From Arthrobacter ramosus (GTDB lineage Bacteria > Actinomycetota > Actinomycetes > Actinomycetales > Micrococcaceae), in NCBI RefSeq assembly GCF_039535095.1, contig NZ_BAAAWN010000001.1, forward strand, positions 3,534,001-3,598,000: a stretch of 64,000 nucleotides of DNA, in the 5' to 3' direction. Within the stretch, counting starts at the first letter, position 1. The number at the start of each line of letters is the position of its first letter. Of the stretch, positions 36,141-44,130 are shown piece after piece. The notes under the pieces are model-generated. The model saw only the letters and a list, made by a program, of their open reading frames with translations. It made no database searches and was not told the origin of the DNA. The translations under genes were made by a program, and so were the position numbers.

Positions 36141-36854
36141 CTATCCGACGCCGAGGTACGCTTCCTTGACCGCCGGGTTGGCGAGCAGTTCCTTGCCGGT
36201 TCCCCTGTGCGTAATTGACCCGGTTTCCAGGACAAAAGCACGGTGAGCACGGGCGAGGGCCTGGTTGGCGTTTTGCTCCACCAGAAGCACCGTGGTGCCT
36301 TGGTTGTTGATCTCGGTGACAATCTTGAAGATCTGGCGGATGAACTGCGGAGCAAGCCCCATGGAAGGTTCATCCAACAGCAACAGCTTGGGGTTGGACA
36401 TCAGCGCCCGGCCAATCGCGAGCATCTGTTGTTCCCCACCGCTCATGGTGCCGCCAAACTGCTTGATGCGCTCCTTCAACCGTGGAAACAAGTCGAAGAC
36501 GCGCTCCAAATCGTCTGCCACCTTGGTCCGGTCCTTGCGGCCGTAGGAACCCATGTCAAGGTTCTCCTCTACCGTCATGCCAGGGAAGATTCCGCGTCCC
36601 TCAGGGGCTTGCGAAATTCCTTGGACGACGCGGATGTGCGCTTTCATCCTGGTGATGTCCTGCCCGGCGAAGGTGATGGAGCCAGCCGAGGGAGTCAGCA
36701 ATCCGGAGATGGTCCTCATGGTGGTGGTTTTGCCGGCACCATTGGCACCGATGAGCGAGACGATTTCGCCCTCATCCACGCTGAATGACATGTCCGAAAT
36801 GGCTTGGATCCGGCCGTAGTGGACGGAAACGTTCTTCAGCTCAAGCAAGGTCAT
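36141..36854 (-). CDS. livF: branched-chain amino acid ABC transporter ATPase LivF
   Basis: LivF is one of two cytoplasmic ATPases driving uptake of leucine, isoleucine and valine. The 237-residue protein has Walker A GANGAGKTT (about residues 35-43), signature MSGGEQQMLAIGRAL (about 137-151), Walker B LLLLDEPSMGLAP and the His loop VLLVEQNANQAL. ATG at 36854 overlaps the livG end by 14 bases and gives the normal family length. It is the last gene of the operon before a hairpin. Confidence 0.95.
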   Translation of the reverse strand: MTLLELKNVSVHYGRIQAISDMSFSVDEGEIVSLIGANGAGKTTTMRTISGLLTPSAGSITFAGQDITRMKAHIRVVQGISQAPEGRGIFPGMTVEENLDMGSYGRKDRTKVADDLERVFDLFPRLKERIKQFGGTMSGGEQQMLAIGRALMSNPKLLLLDEPSMGLAPQFIRQIFKIVTEINNQGTTVLLVEQNANQALARAHRAFVLETGSITHRGTGKELLANPAVKEAYLGVG

Positions 36855-37728
36855 CTTCAGGCTCCCCGAGATAGGCGGAAATAACTTTCGGGTCGTCGCG
36901 GATAATCTTGGGCAAGTCATCCGCGATCTTTTTCCCGAACTCCAGGACCACGATCCGGTCGGTCACGCCCATGACCAACTTCATGTCGTGCTCAATGAGC
37001 AGGACCGTGTAGCCGTCGTCACGGATGGTCCGGATCAGGGCCATGAGTTCTTCTTTTTCCGCGGGATTGAACCCGGCCGCAGGCTCATCCAGGCACAGGA
37101 CCTTAGGGTCTGTGGCCAGTGCCCGGGCGATTTCCAGGCGACGCTGGTACCCATAAGGAAGGTGCCGCGACAAGAAATGGGCATGATCAGCGATGCCGAC
37201 GAACTCAAGCAATGCCATGCCGCGATCAATCGCGGTTTTCTCTTCCCGGACATGGGTGGGCAGACGCAGGAGTGCCCCGCCGACACTCGTGCGGTGGCGT
37301 GCATCGAGACCAACAACCACGTTTTCCAAAGCTGTCATCTCACCAAAAAGGCGGATGTTCTGGAAGGTCCTGGCCAAGCCTCGCCTGGTGATCCGGTGCT
37401 GCGGCAGTCCGTTGAGCAATTGGCCTTCCAATAAGACCTTTCCGGACGTCGGCTTGTACACGCCTGTCATGGCGTTGAAACACGTGGTTTTGCCGGCACC
37501 GTTAGGACCGATCAAGCCGAGGATTTCGCCTCGGTTGATATCGAAAGTGACATTGTCCAAAGCCGTCAGGCCACCGAACTTAATCGTCAGGTCTTGGACC
37601 TGGACCAAGGCTTCGCCCACCTTGGTGACAATGTCCCTCTCAGGCGCTACCTTCCCGGCGACGTCAAGGTCCACACCCTGTTCCTTGAGTGCTTCCACAT
37701 CAATATCCGGTTCAATTGCTTCACTCAT
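36841..37728 (-). CDS. livG: branched-chain amino acid ABC transporter ATPase LivG
   Basis: LivG is the second ATPase of the Liv system. The 295-residue protein shows Walker A GPNGAGKTTCFNAMTG (near residue 76), a non-canonical signature LPYGYQRRLEIARAL typical of LivG, Walker B VLCLDEPAAGFNP and the His loop VLLIEHDMKLVMG. It has an N-terminal extension of about 35 residues before the first strand. It overlaps livM by eight bases and livF by 14. Confidence 0.95.
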   Translation of the reverse strand: MSEAIEPDIDVEALKEQGVDLDVAGKVAPERDIVTKVGEALVQVQDLTIKFGGLTALDNVTFDINRGEILGLIGPNGAGKTTCFNAMTGVYKPTSGKVLLEGQLLNGLPQHRITRRGLARTFQNIRLFGEMTALENVVVGLDARHRTSVGGALLRLPTHVREEKTAIDRGMALLEFVGIADHAHFLSRHLPYGYQRRLEIARALATDPKVLCLDEPAAGFNPAEKEELMALIRTIRDDGYTVLLIEHDMKLVMGVTDRIVVLEFGKKIADDLPKIIRDDPKVISAYLGEPEDDLA

Positions 37729-38923
37729 TGTCAGCCCCCTTTCCCGGTTCCAAAACGACTTTGCCCGAAGGAGGGATGTCGCCTACGGCGCCCTTGAGCT
37801 TGTTGTAAGCCAAGCGTCCGTACGCGAGGAGGCTCTGGCGTGCCGGCAGGAGACCGCCGGGGCGGAAAATCATGATGACCACCAGCGCCGCACCAAAGAT
37901 CAAATACTTGAACTCCGCAATCGCGGTAAAGCGGAGCGGAATATATGCCACCAACGCACCGCCAAGAATCGCACCAACCTTGTTTCCCGTGCCGCCCATG
38001 ACAACAGCAGCGACGAACAGGATTGAGGTGGCGATGTCGAATTTCTGGTTGTTCACAAAACCCACCTGGCCGGCGAACAATGCACCCGACAGTCCGCCCA
38101 CGGAAGCACCAATCGCGAAGGCCCACACCTTGTACTTGAACGTCGGGACGCCCATGATTTCCGCGGCGTCTTCATCTTCACGGATGGCAATCCACGCGCG
38201 TCCCACGCGGCTGCGCTCCAGGTTTCCGGCGGCCAAGAGCACCAGAATGATGATGGTCAGCGTCAACCAGTACCACGGAGTTCCGCTCGAGTTCAGGAAG
38301 ATTGGCTGGCCGCTTGAATCCGTTCCCGGAGGGTGGCCGACATTCTGGAAACCAACTTGGCCTTTCATCGCCGGAATAATGGTGGCCAAAATGCGCACGA
38401 TCTCGCCGAAGCCCAGCGTGACAATAGCCAGGTAGTCGCCGCGGAGGCGAAGAGTAGGCACACCCAGGACCACGCCAAAGAACATGGCGACCGCCATAGC
38501 CAGCGGCAGCGTCCACAAGTAGGGAATGTGCACATACGGAGAATCCGGGCTGGTAAACATTGCTGCCGTGTATGAACCCAGGGCAAAGAATGCCACGTAG
38601 CCCAAGTCAAGGAGGCCCGCATAGCCGACCACCACGTTCAAGCCCACAGCCACGAGGGCATAGACGGACATTTGCGCGAGTGCAATTTGCCAATTGTTGC
38701 CCGGTTCCGTCGTGATCAGCGGCGGATTGAGGATGGGAAGCAAGTACGCAATGACAACGACGACGATCAGGATCAACCATTGGGTTTGGCGCGGGAGCGC
38801 ATTCCATTTGTCACTTAGTCCCGGGAACCAGCCTTTGCGCTGCCGCATCTTGGCTTCGCGGTCGGCAATCTCCTGCGCTGAAGCATCATCGGGAATAAGC
38901 GTGGGGCCGTCTGTTGTGCTCAT
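37721..38923 (-). CDS. livM: branched-chain amino acid ABC transporter permease LivM
   Basis: LivM is one of two membrane channels of the Liv importer. The 400-residue protein has a hydrophilic N-terminus of about 45 residues followed by about ten hydrophobic segments. It has the LivM hallmark GYAGLLDLGYVAFFALGSYTAA (about residues 103-124) and the cytoplasmic ATPase-contact loop GRAWIAIREDEDAAEIMGV (about 247-265). It overlaps livG and livH. Confidence 0.94.
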   Translation of the reverse strand: MSTTDGPTLIPDDASAQEIADREAKMRQRKGWFPGLSDKWNALPRQTQWLILIVVVVIAYLLPILNPPLITTEPGNNWQIALAQMSVYALVAVGLNVVVGYAGLLDLGYVAFFALGSYTAAMFTSPDSPYVHIPYLWTLPLAMAVAMFFGVVLGVPTLRLRGDYLAIVTLGFGEIVRILATIIPAMKGQVGFQNVGHPPGTDSSGQPIFLNSSGTPWYWLTLTIIILVLLAAGNLERSRVGRAWIAIREDEDAAEIMGVPTFKYKVWAFAIGASVGGLSGALFAGQVGFVNNQKFDIATSILFVAAVVMGGTGNKVGAILGGALVAYIPLRFTAIAEFKYLIFGAALVVIMIFRPGGLLPARQSLLAYGRLAYNKLKGAVGDIPPSGKVVLEPGKGADNE

Positions 38924-39939
38924 GCCTTACTCTTTCCAAGCGAGCTACCCAAGACACCTTCGGGTCGCACAATCAATACCAACACCAGGACCACGAACGC
39001 GACAACGTCCGTCCATTGGGAACTACCCAGGAGCACCTGGCCGTAGTTGCCAATCAAACCGATCAGCAGGCCGCCCAGCAAAGCACCGCGCACATTGCCG
39101 ATGCCTCCGAGGACAGCGGCCGCGAAGGCTTTGACGCCGAGGATGAATCCGCCGTTGTATTGCACGCCGGACGGGATTTTCATGACGTAGAACAAGGCAG
39201 CTGCTCCGGCCAGGATCCCGCCGATTATAAAGGTGGTCACGATGATCTTTTCCTTGTTGACACCCATCAAAGTTGCGGTATCCGGGTCCTGCGCCACGGC
39301 ACGGATGCCTCGGCCGGTGCGGGACCGCCTAATGAACTGATCAGTGGCGATCATGAGGATAATCGCAGCGACGACAATAACCACCTGCTGCGAATCGACG
39401 ATGGTCCCGAAGACGTCGAAAATAGCGAGCGGCCGGAACATCGTGAGCGCAGCCTCCGGGCTCGGTCCGCGCCACCAGTAAATGGTGTACTGAATGGCGA
39501 AGGAAACACCGATGGCGGTAATCAAGAATGCCAGGCGGGGCGCCTTGCGCTGCCGCAAGGGTTTATAAGCCACCCGTTCCACGATCACTGCCATCAAGGC
39601 TGAGGCGATAATCGCGACGACGAGGGCGAGGACAAGGTTTCCCACGATGGCCCAAAAACCCAGCCTCGGAGCAGAGGGACCGAAATTCAGGGCGCTGAGG
39701 GTAAAGAACACTCCGTAACAGCCCGTGATGAACACTTCGGAGTGGGCAAAGTTGATGAGGTTGAGAACGCCGTAGACAAGGGTGTAACCGAGGGCAACCA
39801 ACGCATAAATTGCCCCGAAGGTCAACCCGTCAAAGGTGGAACTCCAGAAGTTTTGGGTGAACGAGTTTACGTCGAAGGTGATCCACGTGTCGTCCACGGG
39901 AACCGAGTGGAGCAGGTTGGGAATTACTTCACTGATCAT
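38920..39939 (-). CDS. livH: branched-chain amino acid ABC transporter permease LivH
   Basis: LivH is the partner permease. The 339-residue protein has GLTFGAIYALVALGYTLVYG (about residues 35-54), the LivH hallmark LNLINFAHSEVFITGCYG, and the ATPase-contact loop GRGIRAVAQDPDTATLMGV (about 221-239). ATG at 39939 is chosen because AGGAAG lies just upstream; one more start six codons upstream is possible. A hairpin lies between livK and livH, and the downstream genes overlap. Confidence 0.93.
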   Translation of the reverse strand: MISEVIPNLLHSVPVDDTWITFDVNSFTQNFWSSTFDGLTFGAIYALVALGYTLVYGVLNLINFAHSEVFITGCYGVFFTLSALNFGPSAPRLGFWAIVGNLVLALVVAIIASALMAVIVERVAYKPLRQRKAPRLAFLITAIGVSFAIQYTIYWWRGPSPEAALTMFRPLAIFDVFGTIVDSQQVVIVVAAIILMIATDQFIRRSRTGRGIRAVAQDPDTATLMGVNKEKIIVTTFIIGGILAGAAALFYVMKIPSGVQYNGGFILGVKAFAAAVLGGIGNVRGALLGGLLIGLIGNYGQVLLGSSQWTDVVAFVVLVLVLIVRPEGVLGSSLGKSKA

Positions 39940-39964
39940 GGCACTTCCTGATGTAATCAAAAGA

Positions 39965-40002
39965 AATGCTGGGGGTCGGCATGGATGCTAACCCCCAGCA
40001 TT
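39965..40002 (-). terminator. hairpin between livK and livH
   Basis: AATGCTGGGGGT and ACCCCCAGCATT form a perfect 12-bp stem with a 14-base loop just after the livK stop. Such hairpins between a binding-protein gene and its transporter genes usually stabilise or partly end the message, giving more binding protein than permease. Confidence 0.75.
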
Positions 40003-40017
40003 CATCTGGGCTCGGTG

Positions 40018-41247
40018 TTATTTTCCGATGACGCCGATGGGAACGATCTTGCCGTTCTCAACTTTGTAGCCGTAAACATCAGGCGTTGCCAGTTCGCCGG
40101 TTGCATCCCACTTGTAGTGCTTCGACAGACCGTCTGCATCGTAGGACTTGACCCAGGAGAGAAGGTCCGCGCGGGACTGCTTGCCCTTGTCGATACCTGA
40201 GAGCAGGACCGTGGCAGCGTCGTAACCTTCAATGGAGTAGGTTCCGGGCTCAGCGTTGGCCAGCTTCTTGTACTCGGACTCGAAGCTCGGGATCAGCTCG
40301 CCGGGGATGCACGGGCAGGTGAAGTATGAGTTCGACGACGCGTCGCCGGCCTGCTTGATGAACTGGTCATCCTTCACGCCATCCGGACCCACGAAGGAGC
40401 CGGTGAATCCCTTTCCAACCAGCTGCTGGTCGAAGGGAGCACCTTCTGCGTAGTAGCCGGCGTAGTAGACGGTGTCTGCCTTGGCGTTCATGATCTTGGA
40501 AATCACGGCCGAGAAGTCCTTCTGGCCAGTGACGACCTTGTCGGACCCCACCATCGCGGAGCCAAGGGCCGCGGACGTTGTGGTTCCCAGACCGATGCCA
40601 TAGTCAGAGTCGTCCTGGACGAGGTAGACCTTCTTTGCTTGCAGCTTGTCCGTGAGGAACTTCGCCGCCGCCGGACCCTGGACGGCGTCATTGCCGAGGG
40701 CGCGGAAGAAGGTGGTCCAGCCGTTCTTCGTCAGGCTCGGGTTGGTTGCGGAGGGCGTGATGTGCACCAAGCCCTTCTGCTCGAAGATGTTGCCGGTGGC
40801 CTTGGATTCTCCCGAGAAGGGCAAGCCCACCACTCCGATGATGTCCGACTCGGACACGATCTGCGTTACCGGGCCAGTGGCCTTGTTCGGATCGCCTTCA
40901 GTATCGAATTTCTTGAACTGGACCTGGCAGCCGGGGTTCGCGGTGTTGTGCTGGTTGATGGCCAGCTGGATGCCGTTGAAGATGTTGATACCCAGCTGGG
41001 CGTTGGGTCCTGTCTCGGCACCGGCATAGGCAAGGGTGGTGGTTGACGGGCATGTTCCTTTGCCATCGCCTGCAGGCAAAACAGCTCCGGCAGGAACGTC
41101 GACTTTGGAAATCGCAGGGATATTGATCCTGCCGCCGCCACCCGAGGTCTCTGTGCCGCTAGGGGCAGTCTGATTCGCACAGCCCGCCACTAGCATGCCA
41201 AGGGTGGCTGCTGCTGCAATCGCCGAAATGACTTTCTTCCTGTACAT
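40018..41247 (-). CDS. livK: branched-chain amino acid ABC transporter substrate-binding lipoprotein
   Basis: This is the extracytoplasmic receptor of the Liv importer, tethered to the membrane as a lipoprotein. The 409-residue protein has a signal peptide MYRKKVISAIAAAATLGMLVAG with lipobox Cys in VAGCANQ (about residue 23). A type I periplasmic-binding fold follows: LAYAGAETGPNAQLGINIFN, VGLPFSGESKATGNIFEQKG, VYLVQDDSDYGIGL and GPDGVKDDQFIKQAG. It is first in the livKHMGF operon. A perfect inverted repeat lies about 85 bases upstream. Confidence 0.95.
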   Translation of the reverse strand: MYRKKVISAIAAAATLGMLVAGCANQTAPSGTETSGGGGRINIPAISKVDVPAGAVLPAGDGKGTCPSTTTLAYAGAETGPNAQLGINIFNGIQLAINQHNTANPGCQVQFKKFDTEGDPNKATGPVTQIVSESDIIGVVGLPFSGESKATGNIFEQKGLVHITPSATNPSLTKNGWTTFFRALGNDAVQGPAAAKFLTDKLQAKKVYLVQDDSDYGIGLGTTTSAALGSAMVGSDKVVTGQKDFSAVISKIMNAKADTVYYAGYYAEGAPFDQQLVGKGFTGSFVGPDGVKDDQFIKQAGDASSNSYFTCPCIPGELIPSFESEYKKLANAEPGTYSIEGYDAATVLLSGIDKGKQSRADLLSWVKSYDADGLSKHYKWDATGELATPDVYGYKVENGKIVPIGVIGK

Positions 41248-41332
41248 AAATAGCCTCCGCGGTGCGTCTGATTCGTGGTCATTCGCCCGAAGTCACTTTC
41301 ACTTCGAACATGTTCCATGAGAGTACTACCAA

Positions 41333-41354
41333 ATATGTGTCCTGGAACACATAT
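41333..41354. promoter_or_regulatory. candidate operator upstream of livK
   Basis: ATATGTGT and ACACATAT form a perfect 8-bp inverted repeat with spacer cctgga, 86 bases before the livK start. GAACATGTTC, a second perfect palindrome, lies at 41306-41315. Both stand out as AT-rich in GC-rich DNA. The regulator is unknown. Confidence 0.5.
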
Positions 41355-41488
41355 ATGCAGGTCAGGATCTAATAACGGTGGATCACCCCCCTGCCCGGAC
41401 AACCCTTCGTATGAACGCGGGGTTAAATTCCTGTCACGGCACAAGCTGGCGCAACACGGGGGGCGGCACGGTTCGCATCTCGCGTGCG

Positions 41489-41562
41489 TGCCCCAGGTGG
41501 GACTCGAACCCACAACACGCGGATTTTAAGTCCGCTGCCTCTGCCAATTGGGCTACTGGGGC
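41489..41562 (-). tRNA. tRNA-Leu (anticodon UAA), short variable loop
   Basis: The minus strand folds into a complete 74-base cloverleaf. Acceptor GCCCCAG/CTGGGGC, D arm starting TAGCCC, anticodon stem GCGGA/TCCGC around CTTAAAA (anticodon TAA), variable loop GTGTT, T arm GTGGG TTCGAGT CCCAC, discriminator A. CCA is not encoded. The UAA anticodon reads UUA (Leu). Leucine tRNAs normally have a long class II variable arm, which is absent here. Confidence 0.93.
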
Positions 41563-41602
41563 GCCCGGATAATGGTAACCCAGTGCACTCCCCTCCTTGG
41601 TC

Positions 41603-42523
41603 TCAGAGCCCGTGGAACGGCGCGGCATAACGAAAGGTTCCGCCGACGCCGTCGGGCCATGCCTTGAGGGGCAACAGCTGGAAATGGTCTCCCCACCCGG
41701 CGTCGGGGGCCATCACGCCCAGCTTTCGGGCGGGTAGAAATCCGAAGCGCGGGTAGTACCCGGTACTGCCCAGCAGGGCGATGCCAGGTTCGCCCGCATC
41801 GTCGGCCCGTCGCGCGGTTTCCCGCAAGAGCGCAGATCCGATGCCGCGCCGCTGCAAGTGCGGCTGGACGCTGATGGGGCCCAGCCCCAAAAGCCGGAGC
41901 TCCCCGATCCAGCCGCGGGTACTGATGACGTGGCCTACGACCTCACCGGCAATCTCGGCCACGATGCTGAACTCCGGCAGGTACTCATCGCAGTCGAAGA
42001 GTTCACGCAGCAGCGTCGCTTCGGCCGGGACTCCGTCGACGGGCAGCCCGGTGACCGGGCTGGTGGAAAAGGCGGCAGCCGTGAGCGCCAGTACGGACTC
42101 GCGGTCGGCCGGCCTCTCCGTTCGAAGCACTACGCCTTGGCCCAGCAGTCCGAGCACTTCCATGGCGTGCCCGCGTTCGGCGGAGGGAACCAACAGGTGG
42201 TCGTGATGGAATCCGGCCAGGACGTTGCAGCTGATACCGGCTGCCGTGAGGGCCGAGCTGACTGCCGCGGTGAGCCCCACAGCTTCGAGCGCGGAGTGGA
42301 TTTGAAGAGTGATCCACGCCGCCACGAAATCGTAGGACAGTCCCAGGCGCCCGGCTTCCTCTCGGCGCAGCACCACGGTGAGGCCTTCCGCTTCGCGGAC
42401 AGCGGCTTCGATATTGCCTTCAAGCGGTTTACCGTGCGGCCACAATGCGTACACGTAGTCGCCGTCTCGAAGCACGGGGTGCATGGATCTCAGGAGAGTC
42501 GTCAGATCGCTTTCGCCAGCCAT
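41603..42523 (-). CDS. ACT-domain protein fused to a GNAT acetyltransferase
   Basis: This 306-residue protein appears to be a fusion. Residues 1-125 match the small ACT-type family that begins with LLRSMHPVLRDGDYVYALWP and includes LSYDFVAAWITLQIHSALEAVGLTAAV and NVLAGFHHDHLLVP. Residues ~130-306 are a GNAT domain with the acetyl-CoA loop VQPHLQRRGIGSALLRETAR (about 218-237) and a C-terminal GSTGYYPRFGFLPA strand. Each half also occurs as a separate protein in bacteria. Substrate and ligand are unknown; an amino-acid ligand for the ACT half is an inference. Confidence 0.82.
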   Translation of the reverse strand: MAGESDLTTLLRSMHPVLRDGDYVYALWPHGKPLEGNIEAAVREAEGLTVVLRREEAGRLGLSYDFVAAWITLQIHSALEAVGLTAAVSSALTAAGISCNVLAGFHHDHLLVPSAERGHAMEVLGLLGQGVVLRTERPADRESVLALTAAAFSTSPVTGLPVDGVPAEATLLRELFDCDEYLPEFSIVAEIAGEVVGHVISTRGWIGELRLLGLGPISVQPHLQRRGIGSALLRETARRADDAGEPGIALLGSTGYYPRFGFLPARKLGVMAPDAGWGDHFQLLPLKAWPDGVGGTFRYAAPFHGL

Positions 42524-42553
42524 GCTGCAAGTCTAGGACCAGCCGTTAAACGA

Positions 42554-42593
42554 CGACGGCGGCCGCCTCCCGCGTGGGAGACGGCCGCCGTCG
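42554..42593. terminator. terminator after NDH-2 gene
   Basis: Perfect 12-bp outer arms (cgacggcggccg, 42554-42565 with 42582-42593) enclose an inner ctccc/gggag stem. It lies 20 bases past the minus-strand ndh stop. Confidence 0.7.
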
Positions 42594-42613
42594 GCGGTAC
42601 TACTTGGCGTTCG

Positions 42614-44059
42614 CTACTTGGCGTCAGCCGTGACCGGAGCCTTGGCCTCAGCGGGCTCGGCGGCCGGCGCGGGTGCGGCGGCCGGCTTGGGAGCCGGGGT
42701 GGCCGCGGCCACGAAGGCTCCGCGCGGGTTGTCGAGGTCCAGGAGCTGGGTGGTGTCGCGGCCCATGGTCATGCCCAGGAGCCAGTTGAAGATCACGCGG
42801 ACCTTGCGCTCACCGGTGGGGATGGCCAAGCCGTGGTAGCCGCGGTGGGCCAGCCATGCGAGTCCGCCCTTGAGGCCGATACGGCCCAGGATGTTGATGT
42901 TGGCAACGCCCTTCCATTCGCCGAAGCCGGCAACCGCACCGAGGTTCTTGTGCTTGTAGTCGGCCATGGGCTTGTCCCAGCGGGAGGCCCACAGGTTCTT
43001 GGCGAGCCGCTTGGCCTGGCGCAGTGCGTGCTGGGCATTGGGAACGCAGGTGCCGTCCGGCAGGCCGCTGCCGGTGAGGTCCGGAACGGCAGCGATATCG
43101 CCGGCCGCCCAGGCGTTGTCGATGATGCCTTCGTCGCCTGCAATGCGCAGGTCCGGGAGGACACGGACACGTCCGCGCGGCTCGAGCGGGAAATCGGTGG
43201 AGCGGATCATCGGGTTGGCCTGCACGCCGGCCGTCCACACGAGGGTGTCGGCTTCGAACTCCTGGGCAGGGGTCTTGTCCGGCAGGTTGATGAGCTTAAG
43301 GCTGCCCTCTGCGTTGTCGAGGGAGGTGTTGAGCAGGACCTCGATGCCGCGGCTGCGCAGGTGTTCAACAACCCACTCGGCCTGGGCTGCGGTGACCTCG
43401 GGCATGATGCGGCCCATGGCTTCGACAAGAACGAAGCGGACTTCTTCCTGGCGGACGCGCGAGTTGTTCTTGACGGCAGCGCGGGCGAGGTCTTCCATCT
43501 CGGTGATGCACTCGATACCGGCGAAACCGCCACCCACGACCACGAAGGTCAGGGCCTTCGCGCGCTCGGCGGCGTTCGTCATCGTAGAGGCGAGCTCGAT
43601 GCGTTCAAGGACCTTGTTTCGCAGGGCGACCGCTTCTTCGATGGTCTTCAGGCCAATGCCTTCGTCAGCGAGGCCCTTGATGGGGAAGGTGCGGGTAATG
43701 GCGCCGGCGGCAACCACGACGTCGAAGTACGGGATCTCGAAAGGCTCTCCACCGTCGGCCGGAGCAACAACGGCGGTGCGGTTCTGGTGGTCGATGCTGG
43801 TGACGCGGCCCTGGATGAGTTCCGTCTGCTTGAGGTGCTGGCGGTGCGAGATGACGGCGTGGCGTGCCTCGATGTTGCCGCCGGCCACTTCGGGGAGGAA
43901 GGGCTGGTAGGTCATGTAGGGAAGGGGATCAACGACGGTGACGATGCCGCCGGCGTTCGCGATCTTCTTCTGCAGCTTGAGTGCTACGTACAGGCCGACG
44001 TATCCGCCGCCGACAACGAGAACACGGGGACGGTCAATGAGCTCAGGGGTGGTTGCCAT
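42614..44059 (-). CDS. ndh: type II NADH dehydrogenase (NDH-2)
   Basis: NDH-2 is a single-subunit, membrane-associated flavoenzyme passing electrons from NADH to quinone without pumping protons. The 481-residue protein has the FAD-binding VLVVGGGYVGLYVALKL (about residues 12-28), DPLPYMTYQPFLPEVAGG (about 43-60) and a second nucleotide-binding VVVGGGFAGIECITEM (about 175-190). The AWAAGDIAAVPD flavin motif lies near 310. The C-terminus has an amphipathic region and an Ala/Pro-rich tail of about 30 residues. ATG at 44059 gives the usual start. Confidence 0.93.
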   Translation of the reverse strand: MATTPELIDRPRVLVVGGGYVGLYVALKLQKKIANAGGIVTVVDPLPYMTYQPFLPEVAGGNIEARHAVISHRQHLKQTELIQGRVTSIDHQNRTAVVAPADGGEPFEIPYFDVVVAAGAITRTFPIKGLADEGIGLKTIEEAVALRNKVLERIELASTMTNAAERAKALTFVVVGGGFAGIECITEMEDLARAAVKNNSRVRQEEVRFVLVEAMGRIMPEVTAAQAEWVVEHLRSRGIEVLLNTSLDNAEGSLKLINLPDKTPAQEFEADTLVWTAGVQANPMIRSTDFPLEPRGRVRVLPDLRIAGDEGIIDNAWAAGDIAAVPDLTGSGLPDGTCVPNAQHALRQAKRLAKNLWASRWDKPMADYKHKNLGAVAGFGEWKGVANINILGRIGLKGGLAWLAHRGYHGLAIPTGERKVRVIFNWLLGMTMGRDTTQLLDLDNPRGAFVAAATPAPKPAAAPAPAAEPAEAKAPVTADAK

Positions 44060-44130
44060 AAGAATAGAGTACAGCACCTTGTGAAAATCTTCACTAACTA
44101 TTTCCCGAAGCTACGCACCAGCGCCGGAGG

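Noticed and set aside
41306..41315. LexA (SOS) box GAACATGTTC upstream of livK
   Set aside because: Actinobacterial LexA boxes have four bases between GAAC and GTTC; here there are two.
41434..41628. 64-residue frame over the tRNA
   Set aside because: It is a translation of the tRNA gene and its flanks.
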